This document shows, piece by piece, positions 8,317-17,014 of a stretch of 64,000 bases of DNA. A model generated the notes under the pieces. The model did no database searches, had not been told where the DNA came from, and saw nothing but the letters and a program-made list of their open reading frames with translations. A program made the position numbers and the translations under genes. Within the stretch, counting starts at the first letter, position 1, and the number at the start of each line of letters is the position of its first letter. This DNA is from Sphingomonas spermidinifaciens (GTDB lineage Bacteria > Pseudomonadota > Alphaproteobacteria > Sphingomonadales > Sphingomonadaceae). The DNA lies in assembly GCF_002351485.1 (NCBI RefSeq), contig NZ_NWMW01000003.1, positions 186,001 through 250,000 of the forward strand. Reading direction: 5' to 3'.

Positions 8317-9416
8317 GGGCGCGGCCGCCGATCTGGCTGGCGAGCCCCAGCCGGTTCGCGGGTCTGCCACGCGCGCGCGCGCGAATGATCCTTGCCGGCG
8401 TCGCGCTGCTCGTGCTCGCCTCCCTCCAGTCGCTGCTGCTGGGCGAAGCCCCCGCTGCATCGGGCGGCGCGGGGGCGAGCGATCTGGCACTCTACGAAGG
8501 GATCGTTGCGGGGATGCGCGCCGGGGGCGGTTACTACGACGTCGCCGCCGATCAGCTGCGCGCGCTCGACTATCCGCTCCGTCCGTTCCTGACCTTTCGC
8601 GTGCCGACGCTGGCCGTCGTGCAGGCCGCGCTGCCGCCGCTCGCGGTTTTGGCGCTGATGCTGGCGCTGTCGGTCGCCGCGGGCCTCGCCTGGCTCGCGG
8701 CGCTGATGGCGCGCGCCTTTACCCGCCCTGCCCCGCTGGTTGCCGCGGCGGTGCTGCTCGCGGGCGGGCTCGTCGCCTTTGTCCAGTGGCCGCTCTGGCC
8801 CTTTCACGAGTTCTGGGCCGCGCCGCTGATCGCGCTGTCGCTCGCGATACGCCGCCCCGGCCTGTGGCTGAGCGCCGCGGCGATCGGGCTGGCGGCCACG
8901 CTGATCCGCGAAACGGCGGCGCTCTATCTCCTCGTCATGGCGGCCTGCGCGTGGATCGAGGGCGATCGGCGCGAGGCAATCGGATGGGGCACGGCGATCG
9001 GCCTGTTCGCGATCGTGCTCGGCTTTCATGCCTGGGCGGCGAGCCAGGCGGTGGGGCCGCTTGATGCGCAGTCGCCGGGCTGGGCGGGGCTCAACGGCCC
9101 CGGCCTGTTCGTCCGCGCGGTGTGGCAGTCGAGCGCACTGCAACTGCTGCCGCTTGGCGTCGCCGCGCCGATCGTCGCGCTCGCCGCATTTGGCTGGAGC
9201 GCCTGGGCCGACCCGGCGGCGAAGCGCGTCGCGATGACGATCGCCGCCTATGCAATCGTCATGAGCCTCTTCGCGCGCCTCGACACCTTCTACTGGGCGC
9301 TCATGGCGACCCCGCTGATCCTCGTCGGGCTGACGTTCCTGCCCGACGCCCTGCGCGACCTCATCGTGGCGACAATGGACACGCGGCGCGTGCGGGTGCA
9401 GAGGATCACGCGATGA
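8313..9416 (+). CDS. Polytopic membrane protein of unknown function
   Basis: Predicted 367-residue inner-membrane protein with roughly eight to ten hydrophobic segments, the first at about residues 25-45. GTG 8313 overlaps the ubiB stop and is chosen because it supplies the arginine-rich cytoplasmic leader before the first helix. Short polar loops such as LIRETAALYLL and the overall build resemble bacterial membrane glycosyltransferase-like proteins, but I see no decisive catalytic motif, so no function is assigned. Its TGA overlaps the coaBC ATG, implying translational coupling. It may assist the ubiquinone genes or be a passenger. Confidence 0.75.
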   Translation: MRARPPIWLASPSRFAGLPRARARMILAGVALLVLASLQSLLLGEAPAASGGAGASDLALYEGIVAGMRAGGGYYDVAADQLRALDYPLRPFLTFRVPTLAVVQAALPPLAVLALMLALSVAAGLAWLAALMARAFTRPAPLVAAAVLLAGGLVAFVQWPLWPFHEFWAAPLIALSLAIRRPGLWLSAAAIGLAATLIRETAALYLLVMAACAWIEGDRREAIGWGTAIGLFAIVLGFHAWAASQAVGPLDAQSPGWAGLNGPGLFVRAVWQSSALQLLPLGVAAPIVALAAFGWSAWADPAAKRVAMTIAAYAIVMSLFARLDTFYWALMATPLILVGLTFLPDALRDLIVATMDTRRVRVQRITR

Positions 9417-10582
9417 AGCGGATCCTGCTGATCGTGGGCGGCGGCATCGCCGCGTACAAGGCGTGCGAGCTCATTCGCCTCTGCCGCCGCGCCGGGATCG
9501 AGGTGACCTGCGTCCTGACCGAGGGCGGCGCGCAGTTCGTGACCCCGATGACGCTGGCGGCCTTGAGCGAGAACCCGGTCCACACGACGCTCTGGGACCT
9601 CAAGGACGAGGCCGAGATGGGGCATATCCAGCTCAGCCGCGAGGCCGACCTCGTCGTCGTCGCGCCCGCCACCGCCGACCTCATCGCGCGGATGGCGGCG
9701 GGCATTGCCGACGACCTCGCCACCACGCTCCTTCTTGCCACCGACAAGCCCGTACTCGCCGCGCCGGCGATGAACGTGCGGATGTGGGGGCATGCTGCCA
9801 CCCGCCGCAATGTCGCGACCCTCAAGGCCGACGGCGTGACCGTGCTCCAGCCCGACGAGGGGTCGATGGCGTGCGGTGAATACGGCCCCGGTCGCCTGCC
9901 CGAGCCGCCGGAGATCCTCGCCGCGATTCAGGCGGCGCTGGCGCCCGACCAACGCCTGTCGGGCAAGCACATTCTCGTCACCGCCGGCCCGACGCACGAG
10001 CCGATCGATCCCGTCCGCTACGTCGCCAACCGCTCTTCGGGAAAGCAGGGCTTCGCCATCGCCGACGCCTGTGCGCAGCTTGGCGCGCGCGTGACTCTGG
10101 TGAGCGGCCCCGTCGCGCTGCCCACCCCGGCCGGCGTCACCCGCGTCGATGTCGAGACCGCGCGCGAGATGGCTGACGCGGTCGGCGCCGCGCTCCCCGC
10201 CGATGTTGCGGTCATGGTCGCCGCCGTCGCCGACTGGCGCGTCGAGGCCGCGGGGCAGAAGCTCAAAAAAGGCGCGGGCGCCCCGGCCCTGTCGCTCGTC
10301 CCCAACCCCGACATCCTCGCCGATCTCGGCGCCTCGCCCCACCGCCCGCGCCTGCTCGTCGGCTTCGCGGCGGAGACCGAGCGCGTCCTCGACCACGCCG
10401 CCGCCAAGCGCGCCGCCAAGCGCGCCGACTGGATCGTCGCCAACGACGTGTCGGGCGACGTGATGGGCGGCGAGGCAAATACCGTCCACCTCGTGACCGA
10501 AACCGGCGTCGAAAGCTGGCCACACGCGCCCAAGGCCGTGGTCGCCCGCCGTCTCGCCCAAAGGATTGCCGATGCGCTCTAG
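9413..10582 (+). CDS. coaBC: Bifunctional phosphopantothenoylcysteine decarboxylase/synthase
   Basis: Makes 4'-phosphopantetheine for coenzyme A: the N-terminal CoaC half decarboxylates and the C-terminal CoaB half ligates cysteine. The 389-residue protein shows the flavin fold start (LLIVGGGIAAYKA), the CoaC active histidine in MGHIQLSREADL, the substrate motif APAMNVRMW, the loop cysteine in GSMACGEYGPGRL, and the CoaB motif NRSSGKQGFAIA. ATG 9413 overlaps the previous stop; the 3' end overlaps the next gene by 11 bases. dut lies two genes downstream, a neighbourhood seen in many proteobacteria. Confidence 0.97.
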   Translation: MKRILLIVGGGIAAYKACELIRLCRRAGIEVTCVLTEGGAQFVTPMTLAALSENPVHTTLWDLKDEAEMGHIQLSREADLVVVAPATADLIARMAAGIADDLATTLLLATDKPVLAAPAMNVRMWGHAATRRNVATLKADGVTVLQPDEGSMACGEYGPGRLPEPPEILAAIQAALAPDQRLSGKHILVTAGPTHEPIDPVRYVANRSSGKQGFAIADACAQLGARVTLVSGPVALPTPAGVTRVDVETAREMADAVGAALPADVAVMVAAVADWRVEAAGQKLKKGAGAPALSLVPNPDILADLGASPHRPRLLVGFAAETERVLDHAAAKRAAKRADWIVANDVSGDVMGGEANTVHLVTETGVESWPHAPKAVVARRLAQRIADAL

Positions 10583-11381
10583 CTTGTCCCTCGCCGCTGC
10601 CCTTCTCCTCGCGGGCTGCGCGACGACGACGGCGCGGCAACAGACAAGCGCTCCCGCCCTGCCGCTCGCGGTCGAGACCTATGGCGCGCTGAGACCCGCG
10701 CAGGTCCGCAACCTCGTCATCGTTCTTCACGACGACCTCGCGCCCGGCACGCCCGTCGACTATTCGGCCTTCGCCGCACGCGCCGCAGCGACGGTGCCTG
10801 CCGGTGCTGCCGTTGTCCTGCTCCGTCCCGGCTATGCCGATGCCAACGGCCATATGAGTGGCGGGGTGCGCGCGCGCGGGATCGGCGACGGCTATTCGGC
10901 CGAGCAGATCCGCCTCGTCGGCGAGAGCGTGCAGGCGCTGGCGGCGCGCTACCGCAACGCCCGCACGATCCTCGTCGGCGATGGCGGGGGCGCGGTGCTG
11001 GCGGCGAACGTCGCGGCGATGCGACCGTCGCTCGTCGGCTCGATGCTGCTGGTCGGCTGTCCCTGCGCATTGCCCGAATGGCGCAAGCACATGGCGCGGC
11101 GCAATCCGGGCTTTGCCGAGGAGGTCGACAGCCTCGACCCCCTGCAGACGGTGGGTGGCATCGCCCCCAGCGCGCGCATCGCCCTCGTCTCTGGCGGCGA
11201 CAAGGCGCGCGTCCCCGCCCGCATCGCCCGCCTCTATGCCGAGGCGCTGACGCTACGCGGCATCGCCGTCGAGTATCGCGTGGTCGAGGGGGACGGGGCC
11301 GATCTCCTCAGCAACAACGAAGTAACCCAGTTGCTTGCGCGGCTTGCGGACAGCGCGGCAAAGACGGAGCCGAGGACATGA
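10572..11381 (+). CDS. Alpha/beta-hydrolase-like lipoprotein with altered nucleophile motif
   Basis: A 269-residue predicted lipoprotein: a short hydrophobic leader ends in the lipobox LLAGC at about residues 12-16. The mature part has alpha/beta-hydrolase-like spacing (LVIVLHDD strand, then [17 protein letters not shown], then [13 protein letters not shown]), but the GxSxG elbow reads G-D-G-G-G, so the usual serine is Asp or absent. It may be an inactive or non-esterase member. ATG 10572 overlaps coaBC by 11 bases and the TGA overlaps the dut ATG, so it is translated as part of this run. Substrate unknown. Confidence 0.75.
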   Translation: MRSSLSLAAALLLAGCATTTARQQTSAPALPLAVETYGALRPAQVRNLVIVLHDDLAPGTPVDYSAFAARAAATVPAGAAVVLLRPGYADANGHMSGGVRARGIGDGYSAEQIRLVGESVQALAARYRNARTILVGDGGGAVLAANVAAMRPSLVGSMLLVGCPCALPEWRKHMARRNPGFAEEVDSLDPLQTVGGIAPSARIALVSGGDKARVPARIARLYAEALTLRGIAVEYRVVEGDGADLLSNNEVTQLLARLADSAAKTEPRT

Positions 11382-11827
11382 GCACCGGCCCGATCCGCAT
11401 CGCGCTCCAGCGCCTGCCGCATGGCGACGGCCTGCCGCTTCCTGCCTATGCAACGGCGGGTGCCGCTGGCCTCGACATCGTGTCCGCCGAGGACGTAACG
11501 CTGGCGCCCGGCGCGCGTCACGCCGTCGCCACCGGTTTCGCGATCGCCATTCCAGAGGGCTATGAGGTGCAGGTCCGCCCGCGATCGGGCCTCGCGCTCA
11601 AGCACGGCGTCACCTGCCTCAACACGCCGGGGACGATCGACAGCGACTATCGCGGCGAGGTGAAGGTAATCCTCGCCAATCTCGGCAGCGAGCCTTTCGT
11701 CGTCGTGCGCGGCGAACGGATTGCCCAACTCGTCCCCGCCCCGGTCCAGCGCGCCGACTTCGCCGAGGTCGAGCGCCTCGACATGACGCTGCGCGGCGCG
11801 GGCGGGTTTGGCTCGACGGGACAGTGA
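11378..11827 (+). CDS. dut: dUTP diphosphatase
   Basis: Trimeric dUTPase that hydrolyses dUTP to dUMP, keeping uracil out of DNA and feeding dTMP synthesis. The 149-residue product contains the five family motifs: GAAGLDI, RPRSGLA, the catalytic block with [21 protein letters not shown], and the C-terminal [10 protein letters not shown] arm. The ATG overlaps the stop of the lipoprotein gene, and its own stop overlaps a GTG start, so it sits in a translationally coupled chain. Confidence 0.97.
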   Translation: MSTGPIRIALQRLPHGDGLPLPAYATAGAAGLDIVSAEDVTLAPGARHAVATGFAIAIPEGYEVQVRPRSGLALKHGVTCLNTPGTIDSDYRGEVKVILANLGSEPFVVVRGERIAQLVPAPVQRADFAEVERLDMTLRGAGGFGSTGQ

Positions 11828-12246
11828 GCGGTGCGCTGCCCCTGATGATCGCGGTGGCTGTGGCGCAACAGGCGGCGCCCCCGCCGCTGCCGCTGCCATC
11901 GAGACGGGGTCAGGTGATCGCCTGGGACACGCTGCCGCCCGTCCCGTACCGCACGCCACCGGTGATGCTGCCAGAGATGATGGCGTTCGTGTCGGGCGAG
12001 GTCGGGTCCAACCGCTGCCGGTTCGCCGGCGCCACGGCTGCCCGCGGCGAGGTGGTGGTCGATGTGGCGATGCTGGTGACGCCCGACATGGGGCCGAGGC
12101 TGACCATCCCACGTGCGATCGATTGTCCGACGGTCGAGCAATATGCCGCCGGCCTGGTCCTGAGCTTCGCGCGCAACAATTTGCCGCCGCGGGCGATGGT
12201 GCCGCAATGGTATCGCGCGACGCTGCGGTTCCGATGGCCGGGCTGA
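11824..12246 (+). CDS. Predicted exported protein, unknown
   Basis: A 140-residue protein with a short hydrophobic N-terminus ([12 protein letters not shown]) followed by a proline-rich stretch, consistent with a signal peptide. The rest has no motif I recognise; two cysteines (about 60 and 97) could form a periplasmic disulfide. GTG 11824 overlaps the dut stop and its 3' end overlaps the next gene by 13 bases. This tight nesting between dut and a MoeB-like gene argues that it is real rather than a chance frame. Function unknown. Confidence 0.65.
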   Translation: MSGALPLMIAVAVAQQAAPPPLPLPSRRGQVIAWDTLPPVPYRTPPVMLPEMMAFVSGEVGSNRCRFAGATAARGEVVVDVAMLVTPDMGPRLTIPRAIDCPTVEQYAAGLVLSFARNNLPPRAMVPQWYRATLRFRWPG

Positions 12247-12986
12247 ACGACGCGCAGCTCGATCGGTACGCCCGCCACATCGTCCTGCGCGAGATCGGCG
12301 GCGGCGGTCAGGCGCGGTTGCTGGCGGCGCATGTCGTCGTGGTGGGCGCAGGCGGCATCGGGTCGCCGGCAATCCAGTATCTCGCCGCCGCGGGGGTCGG
12401 TCGGCTTACCATCATCGACGACGATGCGGTTGATCGCTCGAACCTCCAGCGCCAGACGCTGTTCACCGAAGCCGATCTGGGCGCGCCCAAGGCCGGGCGC
12501 GCGGCGGCGGCGGCGATCCGGCTCAACCCGGATGTGCGCCCGACACCCCTCTCCACGCGAATTGACGCGGACAACGCCGCCGAGCTGATCGCCGGCGCCG
12601 ACGTCGTGCTCGACGGCTGCGACAACTTCGCGACGCGCCTCGCCGTCGCCGATGCGACGCACCTTGCGCGGATCCCGCTCGTATCGGCGGCAGTGACGCA
12701 GTTCGACGGCCAGCTCGGCGTCTATCGCGGGTGGGAACCGGGCAAGCCCTGCTATGCCTGCGTCGTCGGCGACGCGCCCGAGCGGCCGGGGACAAGCTGC
12801 GCCGAGGTCGGCGTGCTCGGCGCAATGGCGGGCGTGATGGGCAGCATGGCCGCGCTCGAGGCAATTCGTGCGATCGTGCCCTTCGGCGAGGACATGGCCG
12901 GCCGCCTGCTGATCGCCGACGCGCTGACGATGCGCTTTCGCACGCTGTTGGTGCCAAAGGATCCCGGCTGCCGGCACTGCGGCTGA
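12234..12986 (+). CDS. MoeB/ThiF/HesA-family adenylyltransferase
   Basis: E1-like enzyme that adenylates the C-terminal glycine of a small sulfur-carrier protein (MoaD or ThiS). The 250 residues begin [19 protein letters not shown], typical of MoeB, with the nucleotide loop GAGGIGSPA at 38-46, the ATP-binding DRSNLQRQ, a DGCDNFATR motif, and zinc-binding CYAC and CRHC pairs. No rhodanese domain is fused. Which carrier it serves cannot be decided because no moaD or thiS lies nearby. It closes the coupled run that began at ubiB. Confidence 0.9.
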   Translation: MAGLNDAQLDRYARHIVLREIGGGGQARLLAAHVVVVGAGGIGSPAIQYLAAAGVGRLTIIDDDAVDRSNLQRQTLFTEADLGAPKAGRAAAAAIRLNPDVRPTPLSTRIDADNAAELIAGADVVLDGCDNFATRLAVADATHLARIPLVSAAVTQFDGQLGVYRGWEPGKPCYACVVGDAPERPGTSCAEVGVLGAMAGVMGSMAALEAIRAIVPFGEDMAGRLLIADALTMRFRTLLVPKDPGCRHCG

Positions 12987-13051
12987 ACGCCCCGCATGTA
13001 GCGAGAGCTGCTCGTGACCTCAGCTTTCTCTGGGATGAGAATCGTGGCCAG

Positions 13052-14098
13052 CTATCGCGCCCGGACCAAAATCGCCTGCCAGTCTCCGTCAGCCGGCCGC
13101 TCACGCGCGGCAAGCAAAGTGTCGAGCCGTCCCGCCTCGGCCACCCGCCCCGCTTCCGCCGCCATCGTCGCCGCGCGGTCGCGCCAGCCCGGATGCGTCG
13201 CCGACCTCAGCCCACCGGCCCGCTTTGGCCCGAACGTCCGCCAGAACCGGCCCGCCAGCGCCGGATCGTACCCGGCTTTCGCAAGGATGTGGACGGAGAG
13301 GATATCGGCCTCGACCTCGGTCTGCTTGAACAATCCCGCGTTTCGACCGATCCCCGACAGCAGCCCGCGGCGCACCCCCGCCGAGTCGAGCCGGCGGCGA
13401 TGCTCGAGAACGTTGTGCGCCAGCTCGTGCGCGAGCAGCACGGCCACACCGTCGTCGTCCAGTTCGTTCATCAAGCCGGCGCTGATCTGGACCAGGATGC
13501 CATCGGCGCTCGCCTCGACCGCGTCGGAATCCCGCTGTTCGAAGCGGGCGCGGCACATCGCCACAGGGGCCAGCGTCGCCGACAGCGTTGCACCCGACCG
13601 TTCGAGCACGAGCCGGAGCGGGGCGCTTGGCGGCAGCGTGGCGGCGAACCGGTCGAACGCCGCCAGCGGCGCCGTCGCCTTTGTGTCGCTCGGCAGCGGC
13701 GCCAGCGTCGCGGTCGATCGATAGCCGATCGACCCGATCGAATCATCGGCCCTCACGCCAGCACGGGCAGCTGCACCACCCGGCACGATGCCCGCAACGC
13801 CGATCGGTGACGTGAATCCGAAATGAGCGATCGCTGCGGCGCGCGCGTCGCCGAGATACTGATCCGGCCCGTGGATCGCGATGCCCAGCGCAGGCTGCAC
13901 GGTGCGGCACCACGGCGCGGCCGCGACGGCCAGTCGTTCACCAAGCGTCTGCAGCCGGGTGTCGGCAGCACGCAGCGTTTCGAAGACCGGACGATAGTCC
14001 TCGGCCGCAACCGATGGGGGCCCTATCAGCGTCAGCGCGACCGCCGCCACAAGCTTGCAGAGGCGTCTGAGGCGCACCATAGGGGCAGGCTGGTTCAT
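13052..14098 (-). CDS. M48-family metalloprotease with PDZ-like segment, exported
   Basis: A 348-residue predicted periplasmic zinc protease. A basic N-terminus and hydrophobic helix (about 14-31, ending PPSVAA) form a signal peptide. A PDZ-like segment follows (VAGIVPGGAAARAGVRADDSI, about 101-121), then the zinc site HELAH at 224-228 with the third ligand in EVEAD at 261-265. The order, PDZ before the M48 core, differs from HtpX or BepA, so no symbol is given. It is divergent from the phosphatase gene, 70 bases apart. Confidence 0.88.
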   Translation of the reverse strand: MNQPAPMVRLRRLCKLVAAVALTLIGPPSVAAEDYRPVFETLRAADTRLQTLGERLAVAAAPWCRTVQPALGIAIHGPDQYLGDARAAAIAHFGFTSPIGVAGIVPGGAAARAGVRADDSIGSIGYRSTATLAPLPSDTKATAPLAAFDRFAATLPPSAPLRLVLERSGATLSATLAPVAMCRARFEQRDSDAVEASADGILVQISAGLMNELDDDGVAVLLAHELAHNVLEHRRRLDSAGVRRGLLSGIGRNAGLFKQTEVEADILSVHILAKAGYDPALAGRFWRTFGPKRAGGLRSATHPGWRDRAATMAAEAGRVAEAGRLDTLLAARERPADGDWQAILVRAR

Positions 14099-14168
14099 CT
14101 ACCTCGCCTTAGCCCGGCACGGCCGCGAACTGAAGTGCCGGACCCCGACGGAGCCCTTTCTCGTCAAC

Positions 14169-14948
14169 ATGTTGAAGCGCCTGATTAAAGCGGTTTCGTC
14201 AAAGCCCGCTGGCCCCGATGCCGCGATACCACCCGGCATGCGTGTCTATGCGATCGGTGACGTGCATGGCCGTCTGGACTGCCTCGATGCGCTGCTCGCG
14301 ATGATCGACGCCGACGACGCGGCACGTGGACCTGCGGACACACAGATCGTGCTCCTCGGTGACCTCGTTGACCGCGGCCCCGATTCGGCGGGTGTCGTCG
14401 AACGGGCGATGACCCTGGCGCGCGAGGGGCGTACCGTCCGCGGACTGAAGGGCAATCACGAAGAGATGTTCCTCGCGGCACTGGCGGGCAACGAGCGGGC
14501 GATGCGCGGCTTCGCCCAGTTCGGCGGACGCGAAACCCTGCTGTCCTATGGCATGTCGCTGAGCGACTATAACGAGTATCTCTATCCTGAACTGGTCGAG
14601 GCGGCCCAGCGTATCGTGCCGCCAGCGCATCTTGCCTATCTTGACGCGCTCGAAGACATGATTGAGATTGGGGATTATCTGTTCGTTCATGCCGGTATTC
14701 GACCCGGCATAGCTTTTAGCGCGCAGAAAACCGAAGATCTGCGATGGATTCGACGCGAATTTCTGGAGCACCGCGGCGATCTGGGTCGCTTCGTCATTCA
14801 TGGCCACACAATTACGCCCGACGTGGACATCCGCGCCAATCGCATCGGTATCGATACAGGTGCCTACGAGAGCGGCCGCCTGACGGCGATCGGTCTGGAG
14901 GAGCGGGCACGCTGGTTCCTGCAGACTTCCTCCACGCTAGATATTTAG
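14169..14948 (+). CDS. PPP-type metallophosphoesterase
   Basis: Calcineurin-like phosphoesterase of the bacterial serine/threonine phosphatase or diadenosine tetraphosphatase type. The 259 residues show the metal-binding set in order: GDVHGR at 30-35, GDLVDRGPDS near 66-75, GNHEEM near 97, VHAGIRPG and HGHTI in the C-terminal half. ATG 14169 (MLKRLIKAV) is preferred; the frame extends upstream to 14055, but that would overlap the start of the divergent protease gene. The true substrate, phosphoprotein or dinucleotide, cannot be told from the sequence. Confidence 0.88.
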   Translation: MLKRLIKAVSSKPAGPDAAIPPGMRVYAIGDVHGRLDCLDALLAMIDADDAARGPADTQIVLLGDLVDRGPDSAGVVERAMTLAREGRTVRGLKGNHEEMFLAALAGNERAMRGFAQFGGRETLLSYGMSLSDYNEYLYPELVEAAQRIVPPAHLAYLDALEDMIEIGDYLFVHAGIRPGIAFSAQKTEDLRWIRREFLEHRGDLGRFVIHGHTITPDVDIRANRIGIDTGAYESGRLTAIGLEERARWFLQTSSTLDI

Positions 14949-15048
14949 TGGAACAAACGCGACAAAAGGCGACTTAGCCCCTTCAACGAGCGCGTTGCCG
15001 GCTTGCCGCGGCGCACAAGTTGCGCTAGAGCCGGCTGCCATCACAGGC

Positions 15049-15089
15049 GGTTGGCCGTCTTGAATGATTTAATGCGTCTGCGGCCAACC
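15049..15089 (+). promoter_or_regulatory. Nine-bp stem in the leader of the small exported protein gene
   Basis: GGTTGGCCG (15049-15057) is the exact reverse complement of CGGCCAACC (15081-15089), enclosing a 23-base AT-richer loop. It ends 33 bases before the ATG at 15123, between the upstream phosphatase gene and the small exported protein gene. It could be a leader hairpin controlling stability or translation, or a weak terminator of the upstream gene, although no T-run follows directly. Confidence 0.4.
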
Positions 15090-15122
15090 GGTGACGCAAC
15101 TTTTACAAAGGGAGTGTTTCTG

Positions 15123-15365
15123 ATGCGTGTTGCAAAGATCCTCGCAACTGCGGCTATGGTTTCGATGACCGCTGCTCCGGCGATTGCCGCGAACAGTGCG
15201 TCGAAGCTCTCGGTTGCGCAGGCCAAGACCGTCCGCGCGTCGAGCGACTCGCGCGACGCGAACAAGGCGGTTGGCTCGGGTGTGATCATCGGTGTCGTGG
15301 CGGCTGCCGCGGTTATCGGTGGCATCATCATCGCGGCCGACGGCGACGACTCGGACAGCAACTAA
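15123..15365 (+). CDS. Small exported protein with C-terminal hydrophobic helix
   Basis: An 80-residue protein. The first 22 residues form a signal peptide ending APAIAA. A Ser/Lys-rich middle leads to a strongly hydrophobic segment (SGVIIGVVAAAAVIGGIIIA, about 52-71) and an acidic tail DGDDSDSN. The ATG has a good ribosome site (AAAGGGAG) and the gene is followed by a clean terminator, so it is an independent and probably well expressed unit. The architecture resembles small anonymous proteins common in sphingomonads. Function unknown. Confidence 0.75.
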   Translation: MRVAKILATAAMVSMTAAPAIAANSASKLSVAQAKTVRASSDSRDANKAVGSGVIIGVVAAAAVIGGIIIAADGDDSDSN

Positions 15366-15391
15366 GCTTTCCGGCGTCAGCCAGGCTACGG

Positions 15392-15422
15392 AAACGGCGG
15401 TCCCTCGGGGCCGCCGTTTTTT
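15392..15422 (+). terminator. Rho-independent terminator after the small exported protein gene
   Basis: The stem AAACGGCGG (15392-15400) pairs with CCGCCGTTT (15411-15419) around a short loop and runs into a T-tract to 15422. It lies 26 bases after the stop of the 80-residue protein. Confidence 0.85.
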
Positions 15423-15520
15423 GTCTGCCGCAGGGCGGACGGGCGGCTCAATCCGGGTATAAGGCGCCCGTGCGTCCGGGGCTGACCGTTGAACCAGAAG
15501 CACCAGCAGCAGCTGTTGTC

Positions 15521-15838
15521 ATGCGCGCGCTCACACTGATACTCGCCTCGTCTGACCGTTCGCGCGCGAGCTGCGCCATCGGACTTGCCGCCGCGCAAGC
15601 GGCACTAGGCACAGCAAGCCGGCTTCATATAGACGCGCCTGCCATTTCGTTGCTTGCGGACAGCGCGCTAGTCGCCGCACTCGAGGAGGCAGCGGCACTT
15701 GGCGTGGCAGTCTCGCTCTGTCCGACCGGCCTTGCCGACGCCGCGATCGACCCGCCGCCCGTGCCCGAGGCCGAGCGCTACGGCCTCGTCACACTGCTTG
15801 CTGAGCTTGAAGACGACGCCCGGCTCCTCGTCATTTGA
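15521..15838 (+). CDS. Small cytosolic protein, possibly DsrE-like
   Basis: A 105-residue protein starting MRALTLILASSDRSRASCAI. The pattern of a leading beta strand, a helix with Ala/Leu repeats, a second strand at SRLHIDAPAISLLAD and a Cys near the middle (SLCPTG) resembles the DsrE/DsrF fold, but the match is weak and no partner gene lies nearby. ATG 15521 is chosen because it starts directly at the first strand; an in-frame GTG at 15470, preceded by AAGG, would add 17 residues. Function unassigned. Confidence 0.55.
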   Translation: MRALTLILASSDRSRASCAIGLAAAQAALGTASRLHIDAPAISLLADSALVAALEEAAALGVAVSLCPTGLADAAIDPPPVPEAERYGLVTLLAELEDDARLLVI

Positions 15839-15877
15839 CCAACGCGATCTTAACCGATGCTCGTCTAGAGCGCGCGG

Positions 15878-16603
15878 ATGCGTAGCTATCTGTCGATCGG
15901 CCTGATCTGCGTCTCGCTCGCCGCCTGTTCGGATGGCGGCAGCGGCAACGAGAGCGACCTCGCCGCCCTCGATGCCGAACTGACCCAAGGCCAGTCGGCG
16001 AGCGGCGCCGATCCGCAAGTGATGGCGACGCTGAACGACCCGATCATGGTCGATCCGCAACTCGGCGCAAAGAGCAATGCCGACGCCATCCGCCCGGCGC
16101 CCCAACCCTATGCCGCGCCCGTGCCGCACCCCGGCGTCGCCGCGGGCAGCGCCGCGCCCGACGAGAAGCTGCTCGCAGCGCCGGCGCCCAAGCCGCTCAC
16201 CGATGCCTCGATCCGCCAGTCGATCACCCTCGCCTCGCTTGCCGGGTCACGGCGGACAAAGGCCGCGGCCTGCAACGGCCGGCTGGCCTATTCGGCGAAC
16301 TGGGCCAACCGTCTGCCCGCCGAACTGCCGCTCCATCCCGACGCGCGCGTGACCGAGGCAGGCGGGGTTGAAGGAAATGGCTGCTCGATGCGCGTCGCCA
16401 GCTTCTTCGTCGCCAAGCCGGCGGCGTTGCTGGTCGACTGGTACTATACCCGCGCCGTCCGGGCCGGCTTTTCGGCCGAACATCAGGCCGATGGCGCGAC
16501 GCATGTGCTGGGCGGCGGGCGGCGCGAAGGCCTCACCTATCTCGTCGTGCTTACCGACCGCGGCGACGGCGGTACCGACATCGACCTCATCACCGGCCGC
16601 TGA
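15878..16603 (+). CDS. Predicted lipoprotein, unknown
   Basis: A 241-residue protein whose leader (RSYLSIGLICVSLAAC) ends in a lipobox with the modified Cys at about residue 17. A disordered Asp/Ala/Pro-rich stretch to about residue 110 precedes a compact C-terminal part with two cysteines (in AACNGRL and NGCSMRV) and a VVLTDRGDGGTDIDL ending. Probably anchored to a membrane and exposed to the periplasm. It stands 39 bases after the previous gene and 36 before crcB. No function recognised. Confidence 0.75.
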   Translation: MRSYLSIGLICVSLAACSDGGSGNESDLAALDAELTQGQSASGADPQVMATLNDPIMVDPQLGAKSNADAIRPAPQPYAAPVPHPGVAAGSAAPDEKLLAAPAPKPLTDASIRQSITLASLAGSRRTKAAACNGRLAYSANWANRLPAELPLHPDARVTEAGGVEGNGCSMRVASFFVAKPAALLVDWYYTRAVRAGFSAEHQADGATHVLGGGRREGLTYLVVLTDRGDGGTDIDLITGR

Positions 16604-16639
16604 GTTCCCAAATCCGCCTGCCCGCGCTAGGGGAGCGGC

Positions 16640-17014
16640 ATGGCTTATCTTTTGGTGATGCTGGGCGGCGCGGCCGGCTCGGCGGCGCGCTTCGCCGTAG
16701 GGCGAGCGGCGACCGGCGCTTTCGGCCCGAACTGGCCGTTCGGCACGCTGGCGGTCAATATCGTCGGCGGGCTGGCGATGGGGCTGCTCGCAGGCCTGCT
16801 CGCGCGGGCGGGCACCGGCGGCGAGAACTGGCGGCTGCTGATCGGCGTCGGCTTTCTGGGCGGTTTCACCACCTTCTCCGCCTTCACGCTCGAGCTCGTC
16901 GGCATGATCGAGCGCGGTCAGGCGCTCGCCGGCATCGGCTATGCCGTGCTCTCGGTGATCGGCGCGGCGGCGGCGCTGTTCGCGGGGCTCTATGCCGTCA
17001 GGACGCTTGCATGA
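16640..17014 (+). CDS. crcB: Fluoride channel CrcB/Fluc
   Basis: Dual-topology fluoride export channel of the inner membrane. The 124 residues hold four hydrophobic helices with the family motifs GGAAGSAARF near the start, FGTLAVNIVGG around 35-45 and GFLGGFTTFSAFTLE around 73-87. The length is typical for a single-gene homodimer. The 36-base gap to the previous gene is too short for a fluoride riboswitch. The next gene overlaps by four bases (ATGA). Confidence 0.95.
   Translation: MAYLLVMLGGAAGSAARFAVGRAATGAFGPNWPFGTLAVNIVGGLAMGLLAGLLARAGTGGENWRLLIGVGFLGGFTTFSAFTLELVGMIERGQALAGIGYAVLSVIGAAAALFAGLYAVRTLA

Noticed and set aside
6457..8490. 677-codon open frame on the minus strand
   Set aside because: It lies opposite ubiE and ubiB and has the Arg/Asp/Gly-rich composition of an antisense frame in GC-rich DNA, with no recognisable domain.
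16604..16639. Fluoride riboswitch before crcB
   Set aside because: Only 36 bases separate crcB from the preceding gene, too short for the known riboswitch fold.
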